A stretch of DNA of 64,000 nucleotides from Epiperipatus broadwayi (GCA_028023455.1 JAQFVV010012420.1:4654001-4718000); one strand, 5' to 3'. Positions 48,160-61,500 are shown, numbered from the stretch's first letter. Notes: generated by a model from the letters alone, not told the origin. Made by a program: numbers and translations.

Positions 48160-48720
48160 GTGATAACATCAAGAATGAACTTTGGATTGCTACAGGCCAA
48201 CTGAGGACTATAAATAGTTTGAGCAACAAAGTGTGTTGTTCTATTTCCAGTGAGTTATCAAGTGGATGGTTGTAGAGAGATGGAAGTGTGTGTAGCCGAA
48301 AGAGCATAAGTGAGTGTACAGCATTCTAGAGCGAAAATGTGTTCATGAGCAGCAGCAGAACAGGGCCAAAAAGTTGGGGAAACTGCGGCCAGAGGTAATC
48401 ATTTAGAAAGCGGCCAGTTGTGAAGAGTTTTATTTCCAGTGAGTTACCAAGTGGGTGGTTGCAGAGAGACAGAAGTGTGTGTAGCTGATAGAAGCTTAAG
48501 TGATGGTGCAGTGTAAAAATGTGTTTGCGAGCTGCGGCCAAACAGAGCCCAAGAGTTTTGAAAAAACCAAGGCCAGAAGAAACCATCAAGTAAGCAGCCA
48601 GTCATGAAATGCATTAGGGAAAGTGAACCAAAGTGAACTATAAATATATTGTGTTGTGTGTGTAGTAGTAACTGTTCGCTATAGTTCGTTGATATTCGGA
48701 GTGCTTGCATTTCGAATACA
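48160..48720 (+). mobile_element. LTR/promoter-like fragment with 189-bp tandem duplication
   Basis: This block is much less AT-rich than its flanks. A unit starting TATTTCCAGTGAGTTATCAA at 48242 repeats at 48431 with about 80-85 percent identity by eye. Shared parts include AGAAGTGTGTGTAGC, AAAATGTGTT and GCGGCCA. TATA-like TATAAATAG (48209) and TATAAATAT (48639) each precede a GTGTTGT-rich segment. Duplicated enhancer-like units and TATA boxes followed by a CG-bearing segment (48660-48715) resemble the U3-R of an LTR. No paired LTR, primer site or target duplication was found. Overlapping frames (48326-48710 minus) are by-products of the composition. Confidence 0.4.
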
Positions 48721-48792
48721 TAACAATCTCCATAAAATTCCTTATGTTTTTCTATTCAAAAACATCTTTAAAATTACAAAAATATATAATTA

Positions 48793-49010
48793 GGGTATAT
48801 GAGCACAGACTTTCAGATGACCCATCACTCTCCACTCTATCTAATAACACTGATACACTCAAGCACATATATGCTGAAAAGATAAATCATCATCAATATA
48901 CGTATTTCATGCTAAACCATCTTTTCAGCATATATGTGCTTGAGTGTATCAGTGTTATTAGATAGAGTGGAGAGTGATGGGTCATCTGAAAGTCTGTGCT
49001 CATATACCCT
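48793..49010. repeat. Perfect 91-bp fold-back hairpin of the tRNA-like repeat family
   Basis: The left arm 48793-48883 and right arm 48920-49010 are exact reverse complements, checked base by base. The loop is about 36 bp (AAATCATCATCAATATACG and so on). Left arm plus loop is the ordinary sequence of the family seen at 49813-50114 (CAGACTTTC, TGAAAAGATAAAT, TTTCATGCTAAACC). The right arm is therefore a secondary inverted copy. A perfect match over 91 bp implies a recent origin or ongoing correction. Confidence 0.93.
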
Positions 49011-49020
49011 ATATATTACA

Positions 49021-49812
49021 TATATGGACACAGGTATAGAATAAGCCTGTGTTTCAGTTAAAAATATATAATTATCAATTTTCTTTTCATTGGAAATTTA
49101 TTTTATTATTGCACTGACGTTCTAGCCAATGCGTCCATCTTCAAAATTTGAATTTGTTATAAATATATTTACACTAGCATTATTAGAATATTCCTGCAGA
49201 AAGTAGAGGCGAGTATATAATGTTTTATAATTTTAAGTTTGAAAGCAAAAAAAAATTATTAATCTTCTAACATATCTTGTTTCTTTTCAAAAATATATAC
49301 TCTTTTTTTCCGTTTTCATAATAAAATTTATTTTATTTAAATACAAAGAAAAAACAAACATATTTTACAACAAAACAACATAAAAAAAAATTCCAGAGGT
49401 GCAGATAGACAGTAATTAACAACTCTTATCTAAAAATTGTTTTGTTTTGTCATAACAGCAGGGAAACAAAAAAGAAAAACATTTAAAATGTGTTTTAGTT
49501 TAGAAGGAGGTTTTTTATTTGAAAAAAAAACAACAACAATCATTTATCCAAAATCAAATAACTAATATTAAAAAAATATTTTCTTAATGAAAAAATTATA
49601 TTTTTAATATTAAAAAATTACTTTTACAAAAAAAAAACTTTATATACATACATGTATTAATGTCATAATGAGTATGTAGATATAAAAATCAACACTGATC
49701 TATTGATGGTCTAAAATCTGATTCTGGAACATTTAATGTTTGTGCATATTTATAATACCTAAATCTATACATTGTACAGGCTTAAACCTGCAGTTATGTA
49801 TGTAATATATGC
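49021..49812. other. AT-rich stretch without recognisable gene
   Basis: Contains A-runs and AT-rich low-complexity sequence. A segment near 49070-49200 is slightly less biased but shows no motif. Confidence 0.5.
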
Positions 49813-50536
49813 GGGATTCGAACTCAGACTTTCACACGACCCACTACTCTCAGTGCCATCTCATATTGCTGACCCACCTGATCACACACATGTTGAAAAG
49901 ATAAATAATCACCAATATTCATATTTCATGCTAAACCAGCAATCATCAGTTGATAGATTACATCTCCACACATATATACAGTCAGTGCTCAGCTTTATAT
50001 TAAGATAGCCAATCTTCATACTTTAATGGACAGGCTTCAAACTACTCCAACCCACAACTCTTCAGCCTTCTACTTCATTGAAAATTTGATGATGGAACGT
50101 TCAAAGCCCATGTTAGTGCCAAGGTTGTCACCCTACTCATGTTGACGTATTAGTCATTTTGACCCCTCATGTACAGGAGAATAGTCCATTTATACATACA
50201 TATGCGAGGGATGGGACCTCAGCACAAACATGGGCTTTGAGCATTCCATCATTAGATTTTCAATAAAATGGAGGACTGAAGAGTTGTGGATTGGAGTAAT
50301 TTGAAGTCTGCCCATTAAAGTATGAAGATTGGCTATCTTGATATAAAGCTGAGCACTGATTGTATATATGTGTGGAGATAGTAATCTAGAGTAGACCAAC
50401 TGATGATTGCTGGTTTAGCATGAAATATGTATATTGGTGATTATTTAAGTTTTCAACATGTGTATGATCAAGTAGGTCAACAATATGAGATGGCACTGAG
50501 AGTAGTGGGTCATGTGAAAGTCTGAATTTGAATCCC
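49813..50536. repeat. Fold-back pair of the tRNA-like repeat family
   Basis: Left arm 49813-50114 and right arm 50227-50536 are inverted copies at about 90 percent identity by eye, with a 112-bp spacer. The outer ends carry B-box-like sequence: GGGATTCGAACTCAGACTTT on the left and its diverged complement on the right, so the tRNA-like motif faces outward. The same unit in single form is at 45-421, and its last part forms the hairpin at 48793-49010. Frames at 49772-50008 and 50190-50399 are mirror translations of the two arms and not genes. Confidence 0.9.
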
Positions 50537-50539
50537 AAA

Positions 50540-53500
50540 TACCTAAATCTCTAAAATTAACAATGCATTTACAATTAAATAAGAATAAATTGATTTGTGA
50601 TAAATTTACATTATCATATTTATAAAGACTAAATCATTAACTTCAAAGATACCAATTCATGAAGCATTAGTTGAAGATAAAAATGGTAATGTAATAAAAA
50701 TATTTTATACAAGATTTAAAAAAAAATCATATAAATAGTATCAATGGAGAAATAAATATAAACATTGCTAAGTATGCATGCAATGTTTGACATATATTTG
50801 AAATGAATATGTACAAAAAATGTCAAACTTGTAAATTGCATTGTAATAATGTATTACAGATAAATATTACATTAAGATAATAAAGACATTTGAGGACAAG
50901 GATTTGAGCCAAGTGATAAAGGTTAGTTTTACTGGAAATACATCTTGTGATCATTTGCATTCCATATACATTTATTCCTATGTTTTAACATAGTGTAGAG
51001 TTTAAAATTTTTATAGTATCTATATTGTATTTTAGTAATGTTTCACCAAGCTCGATCTCTAGATAAGTAAATATAAAGATTTTTAAAATTGAAAAACTTC
51101 GAGAAATAGCATACTTTGACTTTTATGAGTCTTTACTGTTTTATAATTTGCAAGATGTAAAAGCAGATTGTACAAGATATGGTCCAGAAAGATAATTTGA
51201 AGCAGATTGTATTGTACATTAATTAAAAATGAAATATGGACTGCTAAAGAAAGATTTTAATGTTATTTCTCTACTGTGGATGCAAGGTGAGTATTCATTC
51301 AATTGTAATTCATAAAAATAATTGTTATAATAATTATTATATATATTTTAAATTAAATTTATCTATTCATAAGCCTAAAGCAATTAAAAATATTTCATAG
51401 TTTCCTTTCGAAAAGAATACAAAAAATATTGATTGTTGGTAGCTTGAGACTAACATTATTTATCAGAATTTTTTTTTTTTATCAATTCAAATTTTTTTTA
51501 TCACTTCCAGATTGCTAATTTTTTATAATTTTGAATTAAATTTGAAACATTCTTTCCTCTTATAAATAATTACATTTTTCAAAGCTGGGTAAACAAACTT
51601 AGCTATGTGTAAATTTACAACAAGAGTCCCCTAGTGTGTAAATATGTTTTTTGCTGTACACATTATAAACTAATGAGAATGTATAATTGCCCTGGGCAGT
51701 TTAGGGCAAAGTAAACTGATGAACTTGAGAACAAAAGACTACCTCATTAAAGTTCAGTCTGTTATTCTTAGTTTCCAAGTATCATCTGTATTTTTGAGCA
51801 ACAAATTGTTTCAATTGCATTAATATTTTTTATAAATTTATTAATTAACCTCTACACCACAAAACAGTCTTTTGAAGACATAAGAATAAAGACAAAATGA
51901 ACAGCAAATGACCCCCAAGATACATTTTAAACTGAACCAGCAGTCACAAGTTGGCCCACTCCGCTATCTCTCACATATAGTATTTATCAATAGTAAATTG
52001 TTACATTGTGTAGCTGATTTATAGATTGACCTATGACTGAACATTATTGAATTATTCCTCCCCCCAAGCATATGTAACAAAAAATGTTAATCCTATTAAA
52101 ATTAATTTATTTAAAGTGCACAGAAAATTTGAATTAATAATAAATATAATTGTACGACTAATTTCTAAAATGATTATAAGATTTGAACTCATTAAGTACT
52201 TAATAATTCTATTAGCATGAACAAAGGGGGGTTTATATTGTAACTTTTCCCTATAAGAACCTGAACTCACCAATTTCCACAAACTACAACAAATAGAACA
52301 TAGCTTAACCTAAAATAAAATACAAATGTTATTATTAAGACTCTATTTCACAATTACTGCAGGCATAAGATATTCTATAGGTAAGGTCACAAGGTACAGG
52401 TTTTAACATTGCAAAGTATATAAAATATACCTCCAATAACATTGCCATTACAGAAAATTTCCATACATTATCACATTGCAATCACTGGAAAATCCCTATA
52501 ACAAACAATGACTAACATAATAAATTCATATTTAAATAACTATTACAAATATTTATATAACTACCTATTCCATTATATCTATAATAAACTACAATATTAT
52601 AAATTTAAAAATACACATATTAAATTAATCTAATTTGCTATTAAACTATCTCATTAAAATTCCAGGGATAATGATTACTCCTTCAATAATAACATCAATG
52701 GTTGATAGTTAGATAATTGAATGACAAGCAGAATTTTATTGAAATCCAATCGTCTAAATAACAATAATACTTTTATAACTGACAAATATTAACTAAAACA
52801 ATTATTGAACAATACATTTAACTTTAATACTAAACAAATAATAACAATTGAATTACAAAGTTAACATTAGAATAAGAACTTATGAAAACTTTTCATTAAT
52901 TAACTATATACTTATATAAATAATAACTATTAGGTAGAATAATCATTCTATAGTAATCATGTGGCTTAGCCCTAATAAAAAAATAATCTTTTATAAATTA
53001 ATCTTTGGAAATATTAATTATTTTATCAATAACCCATTCCCTTTATCTTTCAAACAAATATTATAATTGTCTTAGTAAATATTATCTTATTTTTAATAAT
53101 GCAATATTTGATACTTAATCATTTTCCAAACTTCTATATACTGTTATGATCTTAGAATTTTATAATAACCAAAATAATTTTGAAAAGTATATATGACTCT
53201 GTAAATAGAATATATATTTTTAACGCTATGAACATAAAATAATACTTTATAATTTGACTTCAGATATCTTACCATATATATAAATTCTAAATAGATTAAC
53301 AAATAAATTTGACATTATTATTAGACTATAAATCAAAAGTGACAGATATTTGATTTATCTGATTTTAATTCTTTTACAATTGATAACATTTAAGAATTAA
53401 CTTTTTTATATATTACTAATGGATATTTAATGTCATCTCATTCAAATTCTTTATTTGAAATCTTATGATAAAAGGATTAAATAAATAAAATTTATATGAA

Positions 53501-53940
53501 AATTTTAATGTACTATATAATTAAGTATGATGTTATGACGCTTAGGATTCAATAAAGGGGATGACATCATCCAGTTTAAATCAAAACATACATTTGTTTA
53601 CAATAGTTTGATATTTAAAAAAAACATTTTCTCTTTATATTAAAATTAAATTATTTTACAAATAACATTGTGACTACAATATATTTAAGTTTATGCATAA
53701 AACAAAAATAAATTAAAAAATTCAATAATCCCTTCATTAATTTCCTCATATATAAATCATTTACTGGGTTTAGAACAATTATTTCAATATTACTGACATA
53801 TTGAAAAGTTTATAATTATATTTATTATTTACCCTTTCTTAGATTTATTAAAAATACAATGCAATGCAAATTTATAATTACTGTATTGATATCTCATTTT
53901 TACCAAATTATCTTTTAATATTTATATTGTTTATAAAATA
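50540..53940. other. AT-rich stretch without recognisable gene
   Basis: No gene, RNA or full repeat was recognised. A short palindrome-like GGATGACATCATCC lies near 53558. The minus-strand frame 52052-52282 has no motif. Confidence 0.55.
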
Positions 53941-53941
53941 T

Positions 53942-54990
53942 AAATCATCATCAACCATTATCAATCCACCGCAGTAAGGTCTCTCCAAGTTCAAACTATC
54001 TTCTCTGATCTTAAGCTTCTCTTCTCCACATCACCCCTGCACACTTTCTTATTTCATCCATCCATCTCACATGCGGTCTGGGTCTTTTACAATCTATTGG
54101 AATCCAGTTTAAGATTTCAATTGTCCATCTATTATCATCTTTTCTAGCAATATATCTAGCCCAACTCAGTCTTTTAATTTTTTCAATGAGGTCAATAACC
54201 CCTGTTTGTTCTCTTACCCATATATTGCATTTTCAATCTCTTCTTGTTACTCCTAACATGCATCTCTCCATACTTCTTTGAATGGTCTAAAGTCTATGAA
54301 TTTCTCTTCTATTAAGTGTCCAAGTCTCAGATCCATAAGTAAAAACTGGTAAAACACATTTATTAAAACCTTTCTTTTCAAACACATAGACATATTTTCT
54401 TTTAGTATCAAGTTATTTCTACCAAAAGCACTCCAACCAAGTTTAATTCTATGATTAATTTCATCCATTATGTTTCCATATGTGCTAATAATCTGAAAAA
54501 GATATTTATAGCTGTTAACTTCTTCTAACTCATCATAATCAATCTTTATTTTCATATTTTGAGAAAATTCATTGAACATTACTTTAGTCTTTTTAACATT
54601 TATTTTTAATCCTACTTTCCTACTTTCATCTAATAACTCCTACAACATTTCCTGCAGTGCTAAAGCATTATTTGCAAAAACAACTACATTGTCTGCAAAA
54701 TCTAAATGACTTAAATAATCCCCATTTACTTTCACTCCTTTCGTTTCCATTTTAATCCACAAGGTATTATAAATAAGTATTGGAATCAAGAATATTTTTA
54801 CCTTTAATATTTTACCATCATCCATCACACTTATCATATACATTTCTTTTACAACCTTCATTTTAATGATCTCATACAATAATTTGTAATAATATCTGAT
54901 TCTTTTTTTTAAGATCTATGTTTATTTGTTTTCCATATGCTCATTTATCATTCCTTAAACTATCTTTACTTACTACAGGAAGAAAAGCTA
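53942..54990 (-). mobile_element. RTE-type LINE fragment (RT C-half and 3' end)
   Basis: The left end matches the intact RTE tail at 27879-28158: ATCATCATCAACCATTATCA, then GGTCTCTCCAAGTT, CTTCTCCACATCACCCCTGC and onward. The fragment extends about 770 bp further 5' into the RT. Frames 54253-54579 and 54640-54879 carry RTE motifs. The 5' boundary is approximate and no target duplication was resolved. Its divergence from the recent copy shows it is older. Confidence 0.85.
54253..54990 (-). pseudogene. RTE reverse transcriptase C-terminal remnant
   Basis: The upstream part reads NIDLKKRIRYYYKLLYEIIK, then TKGVKVNGDYLSHLDFADNV. This matches the RTE block GI-I-GE-LNHLRFADDIV, but the second Asp of FADD is Asn (FADN). 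After a stop, KIKIDYDELEEVNSYKYL, then EINHRIKLGWSAFGR and LKRKVLINVFYQFLLMDLRL follow. These correspond to the LE-V--YKYLG, EI-RRI-LGW-AF and LK-KVF---VLP-LTYG blocks. The normal RGVRQGD block is absent or mutated. Asp-to-Asn at the catalytic site and frame breaks mean it is inactive. Confidence 0.85.
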
Positions 54991-57809
54991 TAGACTCCTA
55001 TCCATGTAAGTAACATATAAAGATTAAAATATAATTCACTATCTAAGATACCATTTGGAATAAAAAACTAATTTAAATAGGGTATTGTAGAAATTGAGGT
55101 AATTAACATTTATTCTTCAAGAGTCATAATAACCTAGGGTAATCATTATTCTTTCAATGATATTACCTCTGGAATCCTGGTTTTTCTCTTAAGTACTTAT
55201 GGAATGTGGTGGCTATCTATCCTAAAAATATCCTCAACTTTCCTAATATAATATGGGAATCCTTTAGATCAAATTTATTTACATTCAACATTAGTTTGTC
55301 AGGATTTATACTCCAATATCCTGGCATTTTAACATATCCAATATTCATTCATTAACTTAAAGCATTTTTATAGATTATATTTTCAAACCAAATATATAAT
55401 ACTTTATCTCCCTAATGTTTATAAAACTTTGTCTATAAAAGATCATCTGTCAAAACAAATATCATCTATCAATATGTCAAACATCATATTATATTCTTAA
55501 TGCTTAATAATATTTGAGATCAATTATAAATATAATGAAGTAATATATACATTCAATTGCACACATCACATAATATTACACATGTCTTATACAGTCATAT
55601 TTTATCCTAGAAATATAATTTTTCTTGATCCATAATTATCTATTATATACAATTGTACAATATCCTAATAAAATAAATTAACAATGTATTATATACCACC
55701 TCTTTTACTAATATAAATTTACCTTTTGCAAATTAACATATATTACATAATACAATAAAATTACTAAAATTACCAATTACTGTCACTCAGCTTATTATAC
55801 ATCAATAAAACAACTCATATAAAACATACAGAAAATAATCATAACATATACATTTCATTTTTAATATCTTGAAATCTAACATTATATTTTAAATAATACT
55901 TAATATTTAAAATACCAATAAACACAAATATTAGCTAATGATTATCCTTATTGTCATAATAAGAATCGAATATCCTAAACATATATAGAAAAAAATTATG
56001 ATTGAAAAAAAATGTTTTTTTTTTCAATCATTTTTAAAAAAAAAACAAATCTTCTCGAACTCTGAATAGATATCATGATGATGATGGTCAGGAATTTCAA
56101 TTTCTTCTTCTAATGCCATTTTCTCTCTCTCCCTCAACTTGCAAATTCATTGTTAAAAAAAAATACATTTTAAAGACAAAAAAATATTTGCACAAATAAT
56201 AAACACTTTTAAAGTTCTTTTTAGTGCTTTTAATTGTTTATCCTAGGATCCTTGGTTTGAATTCAGTGCACTTCATACCTCAAAATTATAAATAAATTAA
56301 AATACTTCTTTAAATATTCAATATTATTTTAAAATAAATTACTTCCAGTAAAATATAAATAAAAAATATCAACTTAAAAATGAAGAAAATAAAAGAAGCA
56401 TTCTATATTAATGGAAATATTAATGCTATAAATAGAAAAGACACTTGCTTTGATATATCGAAGAAATGGTCCACGTAACACGTGCTAATTTTATATATCT
56501 TTGTATATATTTTATTATGTTATTTTTAAGAAAGCTATGATTATGAGGCATGGATCCTCGAAAACGTTTAGCTTATTTTTATTTTATTTATTTATAACTT
56601 CTCTTTTTTAACTTCATTTTTAAGTTAATATTTTTTATCAATATTATTTTGTAATCTTGGTTATCCATTATAGGGACATATAAAATAACTGGATTCTCTT
56701 GTAATAATTATTAAATTCCAGCTCTTTATCTTTTCATCTTTTATTCTATATTCTTATAAGTTATATTCATTTATAACATATTTGTTCTTTTTTTAAACTA
56801 TCTTAGGTTATATTCCTCACATTGATATTAATTTATCAAAATAAATAATTCTTTCATTTTTTAAAAGGTCATAGCAATCTTTTAGCTCATCTTAAAATAT
56901 TTTTCAAAAAGTCATTTATAGTTCTATTTCACTTTTTATCTTTTCATATATAAAAAAATGTTCATTACTTTTGCTAATTTATCTATGATTGGCAAAAGTA
57001 CATAGTGTTTTAAAAATATTTTGTTTTAATTTCTATTTAGTATACAAGTAATTGTTATTTAGTATAATTCCAAAAATCAGTACATCATTATTATTAGATA
57101 GACAAATCAAAGTTCTATAAAGCATTTGGAAATGTCTATAATTAATGGTTTTTTAATAAATAAAGGTTCATTTGTAAATTATTTCTTAAAATTATTATAA
57201 ATGAATAAATAATAAAACACATACTTATATGAATAGTTTTAAAATTTAATTAAGCTTGCTGAATACACAATTCCATTCTTCTGTTGATAATAATGTTTTT
57301 CCTTCATACTTTAGATAATAAACTATGTTTTAATTATAACTTGATGATAAGTAAGATTAATTTTACTGACAAATAATTTGTTTATTTCATGGTATATTTA
57401 TAATCACTTTTAAGTGTATTATACATACTTATTCAGCTTGTAAAATTTGAATTTTAACTAATTTTAAAATAATATATAGTACAATTTTGTATTTCTATGG
57501 AACTAAAAGTAACAGATTAATTAGCTCATATTGTTTCTTCAAACCCTCCTTATTTCATCTGCTAATCCTTTTTATAGTGTAGACAGTGTGACATCATATT
57601 TTAATTAAATTGATTTCATTGATCAATGAAATTTTATTAACTGAAAAGTTTTTGAATAAATTAACTTTGTCTACAATTTTTAATAATAATAAAGTTTAAT
57701 AAAATATTTTAACATTTAAATAATAAATATAACTATTTTTAAATTAAATAGAATTTTTCATATTCTTTTAAAAATATTTATTCATGTTTAAAATCTATAA
57801 TTAGCAATT
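54991..57809. other. AT-rich stretch without recognisable gene
   Basis: No gene was recognised. A small near-perfect hairpin (55998-56031) with arms ATGATTGAAAAAAAA and its complement lies within. The rest is low-complexity AT sequence. Confidence 0.55.
55998..56031. repeat. Short A/T hairpin
   Basis: Arms of about 15 bp (ATGATTGAAAAAAAA and complement) with a 2-4 bp loop, continuing into a T5/A10 junction. Confidence 0.6.
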
Positions 57810-58089
57810 AAACAAGGCAAAACTCTCTCCATACAGTAGTGCCACCCTGTGCTAAACAGAGTAATCAATGGATGCCAGAAGGCTTGTGCATAAAATCCCT
57901 ATCTAATGCCTACTCATCCAATATCCCCAGACTAGTTTCTGGCTTGTCGTCAGTGAGGAGCTTTGGATCTGAGAGCACTGCACCTAGATCTTAGCATCTA
58001 ATGCAACCCTCCAGCAACCACCTTTTATCTGTACTTAACTACAAAACTATGAGAATGAAATTGAAAACATAAAAAATATTTTCAATCTA
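57810..58089 (+). repeat. Near-identical spaced direct repeat, copy 1
   Basis: The copy begins AACAAGGCAAAACTCTCTCC and ends TATTTTCAATCTA. It differs from 58261-58546 by three substitutions and one 6-bp insertion (GGCCAT in copy 2), plus the edges. Less AT-rich than its surroundings. Contains the dispersed-repeat core GACTAGTTTCTGG. No coding frame is present. Confidence 0.95.
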
Positions 58090-58260
58090 AGCTCAATAGC
58101 TTATATAGTCATATGGGTCTGAACTCAATTCAGCACCCATACATTTTGGTGTCTTTGGCTCTTTAACAACCATAGCCACCACTATCCTATTAGGCAGGAT
58201 TGGTGTTAAAACACTAAGCATCACATGATCACTATCTCATACTATCACATAATTGTTTAT

Positions 58261-58546
58261 AAACAAGGCAAAACTCTCTCCATACAGTAGTGCCACCCTG
58301 TGCTAAACAGAGTAATCAATGGATGCCAGAAGGCTTGTGCATAAAATCCCTATCTAATGCCTACTCATTCAATATCCCCAGACTAGTTTCTGGCTTGTGG
58401 CCATCGTCAGTGAGGAGCTTTGGATCTGAGAGCACTGCACCTAGATCTTAGGATCTAATGCAACCCTCCAGCAAACACCTTTTATCTGTACTTAACTACA
58501 AAACTATGAGAATGAAATTGAAAACATAAAAAATATTTTCAATCTA
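58261..58546 (+). repeat. Near-identical spaced direct repeat, copy 2
   Basis: See copy 1; the offset is 451 bp. The 171-bp link between the copies (58090-58260) is present once and has the same base composition. A tandem duplication of a 451-bp unit, with the second link lost or never included, explains the layout. Confidence 0.95.
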
Positions 58547-61500
58547 GTGAAAGATAAAATTATCACTATTTAAAAAATAGAAATTAATAATTTTATCCTG
58601 CTATTGGAACAGAAAATATTATTTCAAACCAGAAAGTGTAATCAATTTATTCTTTTTAAATAAAATTGTGCACATATATTAAACACACACATTTTTAAGG
58701 AGTCACTGTTATAAAATTTAACAGGTTTTACTATTATAATCACTATAATGTTTGATAAATGATGTACATTTTAATAAATATAATTTATATGTATTTACTA
58801 CTATTGAATAAAATCATAACTAAAATAAGTATAACAATTAAAGCTTAAATGACTATCACAAAAGGTTATGTTAGTTAAATTAACAGAATCTTATACTTAT
58901 ATATAAATTAAGCTTTTATAAACTATTCAAGTTAAAAATTAATATTTATGCATTTATTTACTGGATAAATTTAAATTTTTTCTCATTATGTTTAAGCTAA
59001 CTTGTATTTTAAAAGAGCTACTAAAATGAAAGATTACAATATTATATATATGTAACAGTTATATTGGCTGTGCCAAAGTTACATTATATTTTTAGAAATG
59101 GGATATATCCATTTAATTAATTTTCCCTTTGTTAAAAAAGAAACATTCTAACATTATGGAGATGATCTCCAAAAGTTATAAAAATCAAATCAACCATTAA
59201 TATATAAATAAAGCTAAAAAAATATTAAAATGATAGATTTTTTTCTCATTCTTCCTACTCACTTTTGAAATAGAAAAAAAAAACAACAGCACGATAAATT
59301 ATCTATCAAGTAAAAGAAAGAAAATATACAAAAAGTGCAAACTTCTGATTATATTTTAATTTTACTTAAAGTAATGGAGATACTTTTTATACTAAGACTT
59401 GTATGGAAGATGAAGTGCTAAGTTAGAGTAAATAGCTCATTGGTTTCTATTCTAGTGTAGAACTCAGCAAATGAATTGTCAGAGAAGAAATAAAAATAAT
59501 GATGCTATTGATGCTTTGTGTAATTGCTTTAATGCTTTACTTAATGATACTGAAAAGAAGGAAAATAGCTAAAGGAAAAATAGAGAATTTCAAGATAGCG
59601 GTAAGCCAGAATGTTTAATGCATTGATGTTGTTTGTTATTTGTGAATATTCCAAACAAATAAGGAAAAATAATATTTATGAACTTTAAAAAAGTAAAGCA
59701 TGATAACTATTTTGGAATTTGTCAAAATGATATTATTAGGTTTTTTATTCATGAAGGATATATTAATTAAACTTGAATTATTTATAGCACAAACTGTATT
59801 GTAATCTTTAATAATAAATTATATGAAACTATTTCCAGAAAAGCTATCTATCAATAACCAATCATTTTTTTATGTGAAAAGTTATTATGTAAAGTTATAA
59901 AGTGATAAAACATTGGCACTTCTATTATAATTTCTAACTTGAAAAGCACCCAAGAACAAAATCTCCCAAGAAAATGTTAGTTATTTACTTTATTGCTATT
60001 TATTATAACATTAATTTTATTTTGTCATTAATAAATTATTTCTTTATTTATGAATTTATTGTTATTTTGTACATAACACTTGTTAATAAAGCATATGCAA
60101 TTAAAACACACACATGACCCATGGAATATCCCCCCATAGTTCTGAGAACATACTTTCCTCTGTGTTACATTTGGAGTATATGGTAGCTAAAGCAAATGAA
60201 TATTTGTATGAATAATGAGATCTAGTTAAGTAATTACTACTTTCAAATTATTTTACTTATACATTTTTCTGCTTCTGCTTATATTGACCAGAGTTACCAT
60301 TACAATATATTACATGGCTGAGAATCATTTTGAAATCACACAGGGCAATTCATGAATATGTTTAATTAATCTGTTGACTAATGATGTGCCATATTGACTT
60401 TTTTATTTATTTGGTTAAAGATACATTTTTCATACTAACATTAATATTACATCCTAATAATGATAAAATATTATATGATACATAAAATATAACAAAAAAT
60501 GATAAAACTAAAAAAATAAAGTCTTTATTGTAAATAAAAAATAAAGAAATTAATATTTTAAGTTATTAATTTTAAAATATACTTTTGCACTGATCAATTT
60601 TTATTAATAACATTTTATAGAATAAAAATTAGAACATTTTGTTGCTTCATTCCATTTAGGGGAGAGGGATATCTTCCTTTCTTAACAAGATAAATATTAG
60701 ATTATGAAATAATTTGTTATGAAGTATTTATTTATTAATAAAATAGATAAGATAAAAGAGCAAATATATGTTACAAAGTGAGTTCTTCCAATATATGTTA
60801 CAAATCCACATATATATACATTATATGCACAACCATATGCAGGATATAATATTTATATGGCCAATATTTTTATAATTAAATATTAAATAAATGAATAACA
60901 ATTATTATGTAAAAGATGTTCAACATTTAACAAATAGGCCCATTTTAAGACTAACTGCTAAATTAGCATGATCAAAATATCATTCAGATCTCGGAAACAC
61001 ATATGTTTATTCACCCAGCGTAAGCATGTGTTTTAAAGACCTACAGAGGTCCCTAGTGACGATTTTTTCAGACGCTCATTGCTAAGGTTTACAGCCTTGT
61101 TAAAACTATTATTATAAACTAAAGAAAAAGTATTAGGGAAAGTTTAGGATAGTTATAAGAATGGCAGACTCAGAAATTAAATATTCCAGGTTCAATGATC
61201 AGCTAATGAAAATTAATAATTTCAGTTTAGTCAATTGAATAAGATTACTGATTTTATCATAGAATATCTCAAACCTATTCAGCAACTATTCAGACTATTA
61301 TTTTATATAAAAAAATATTAAAATTTTTTGGATAATCTAGATTTGAAATTAAAATTTGCACATCATCATTATTGTCATCACCATAGTAATAATAAACAAA
61401 TGGTTTGTTGCTATGAAGTTCAAAAAATGTTTAAGCACAAAATATGAAAAAGCAGGACTGTGATCTATGGATCAATCTGTGAATCTACTGCTTACTATAT

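Noticed and set aside
48326-48710. Minus-strand overlapping frames of 87-88 residues with His/Leu-rich sequence.
   Set aside because: They span the 189-bp tandem duplication and show no family motif.
49772-50399. Frames on opposite strands with similar peptides (SLHTLMGRLQ-type).
   Set aside because: They are mirror translations of the two arms of an inverted repeat.
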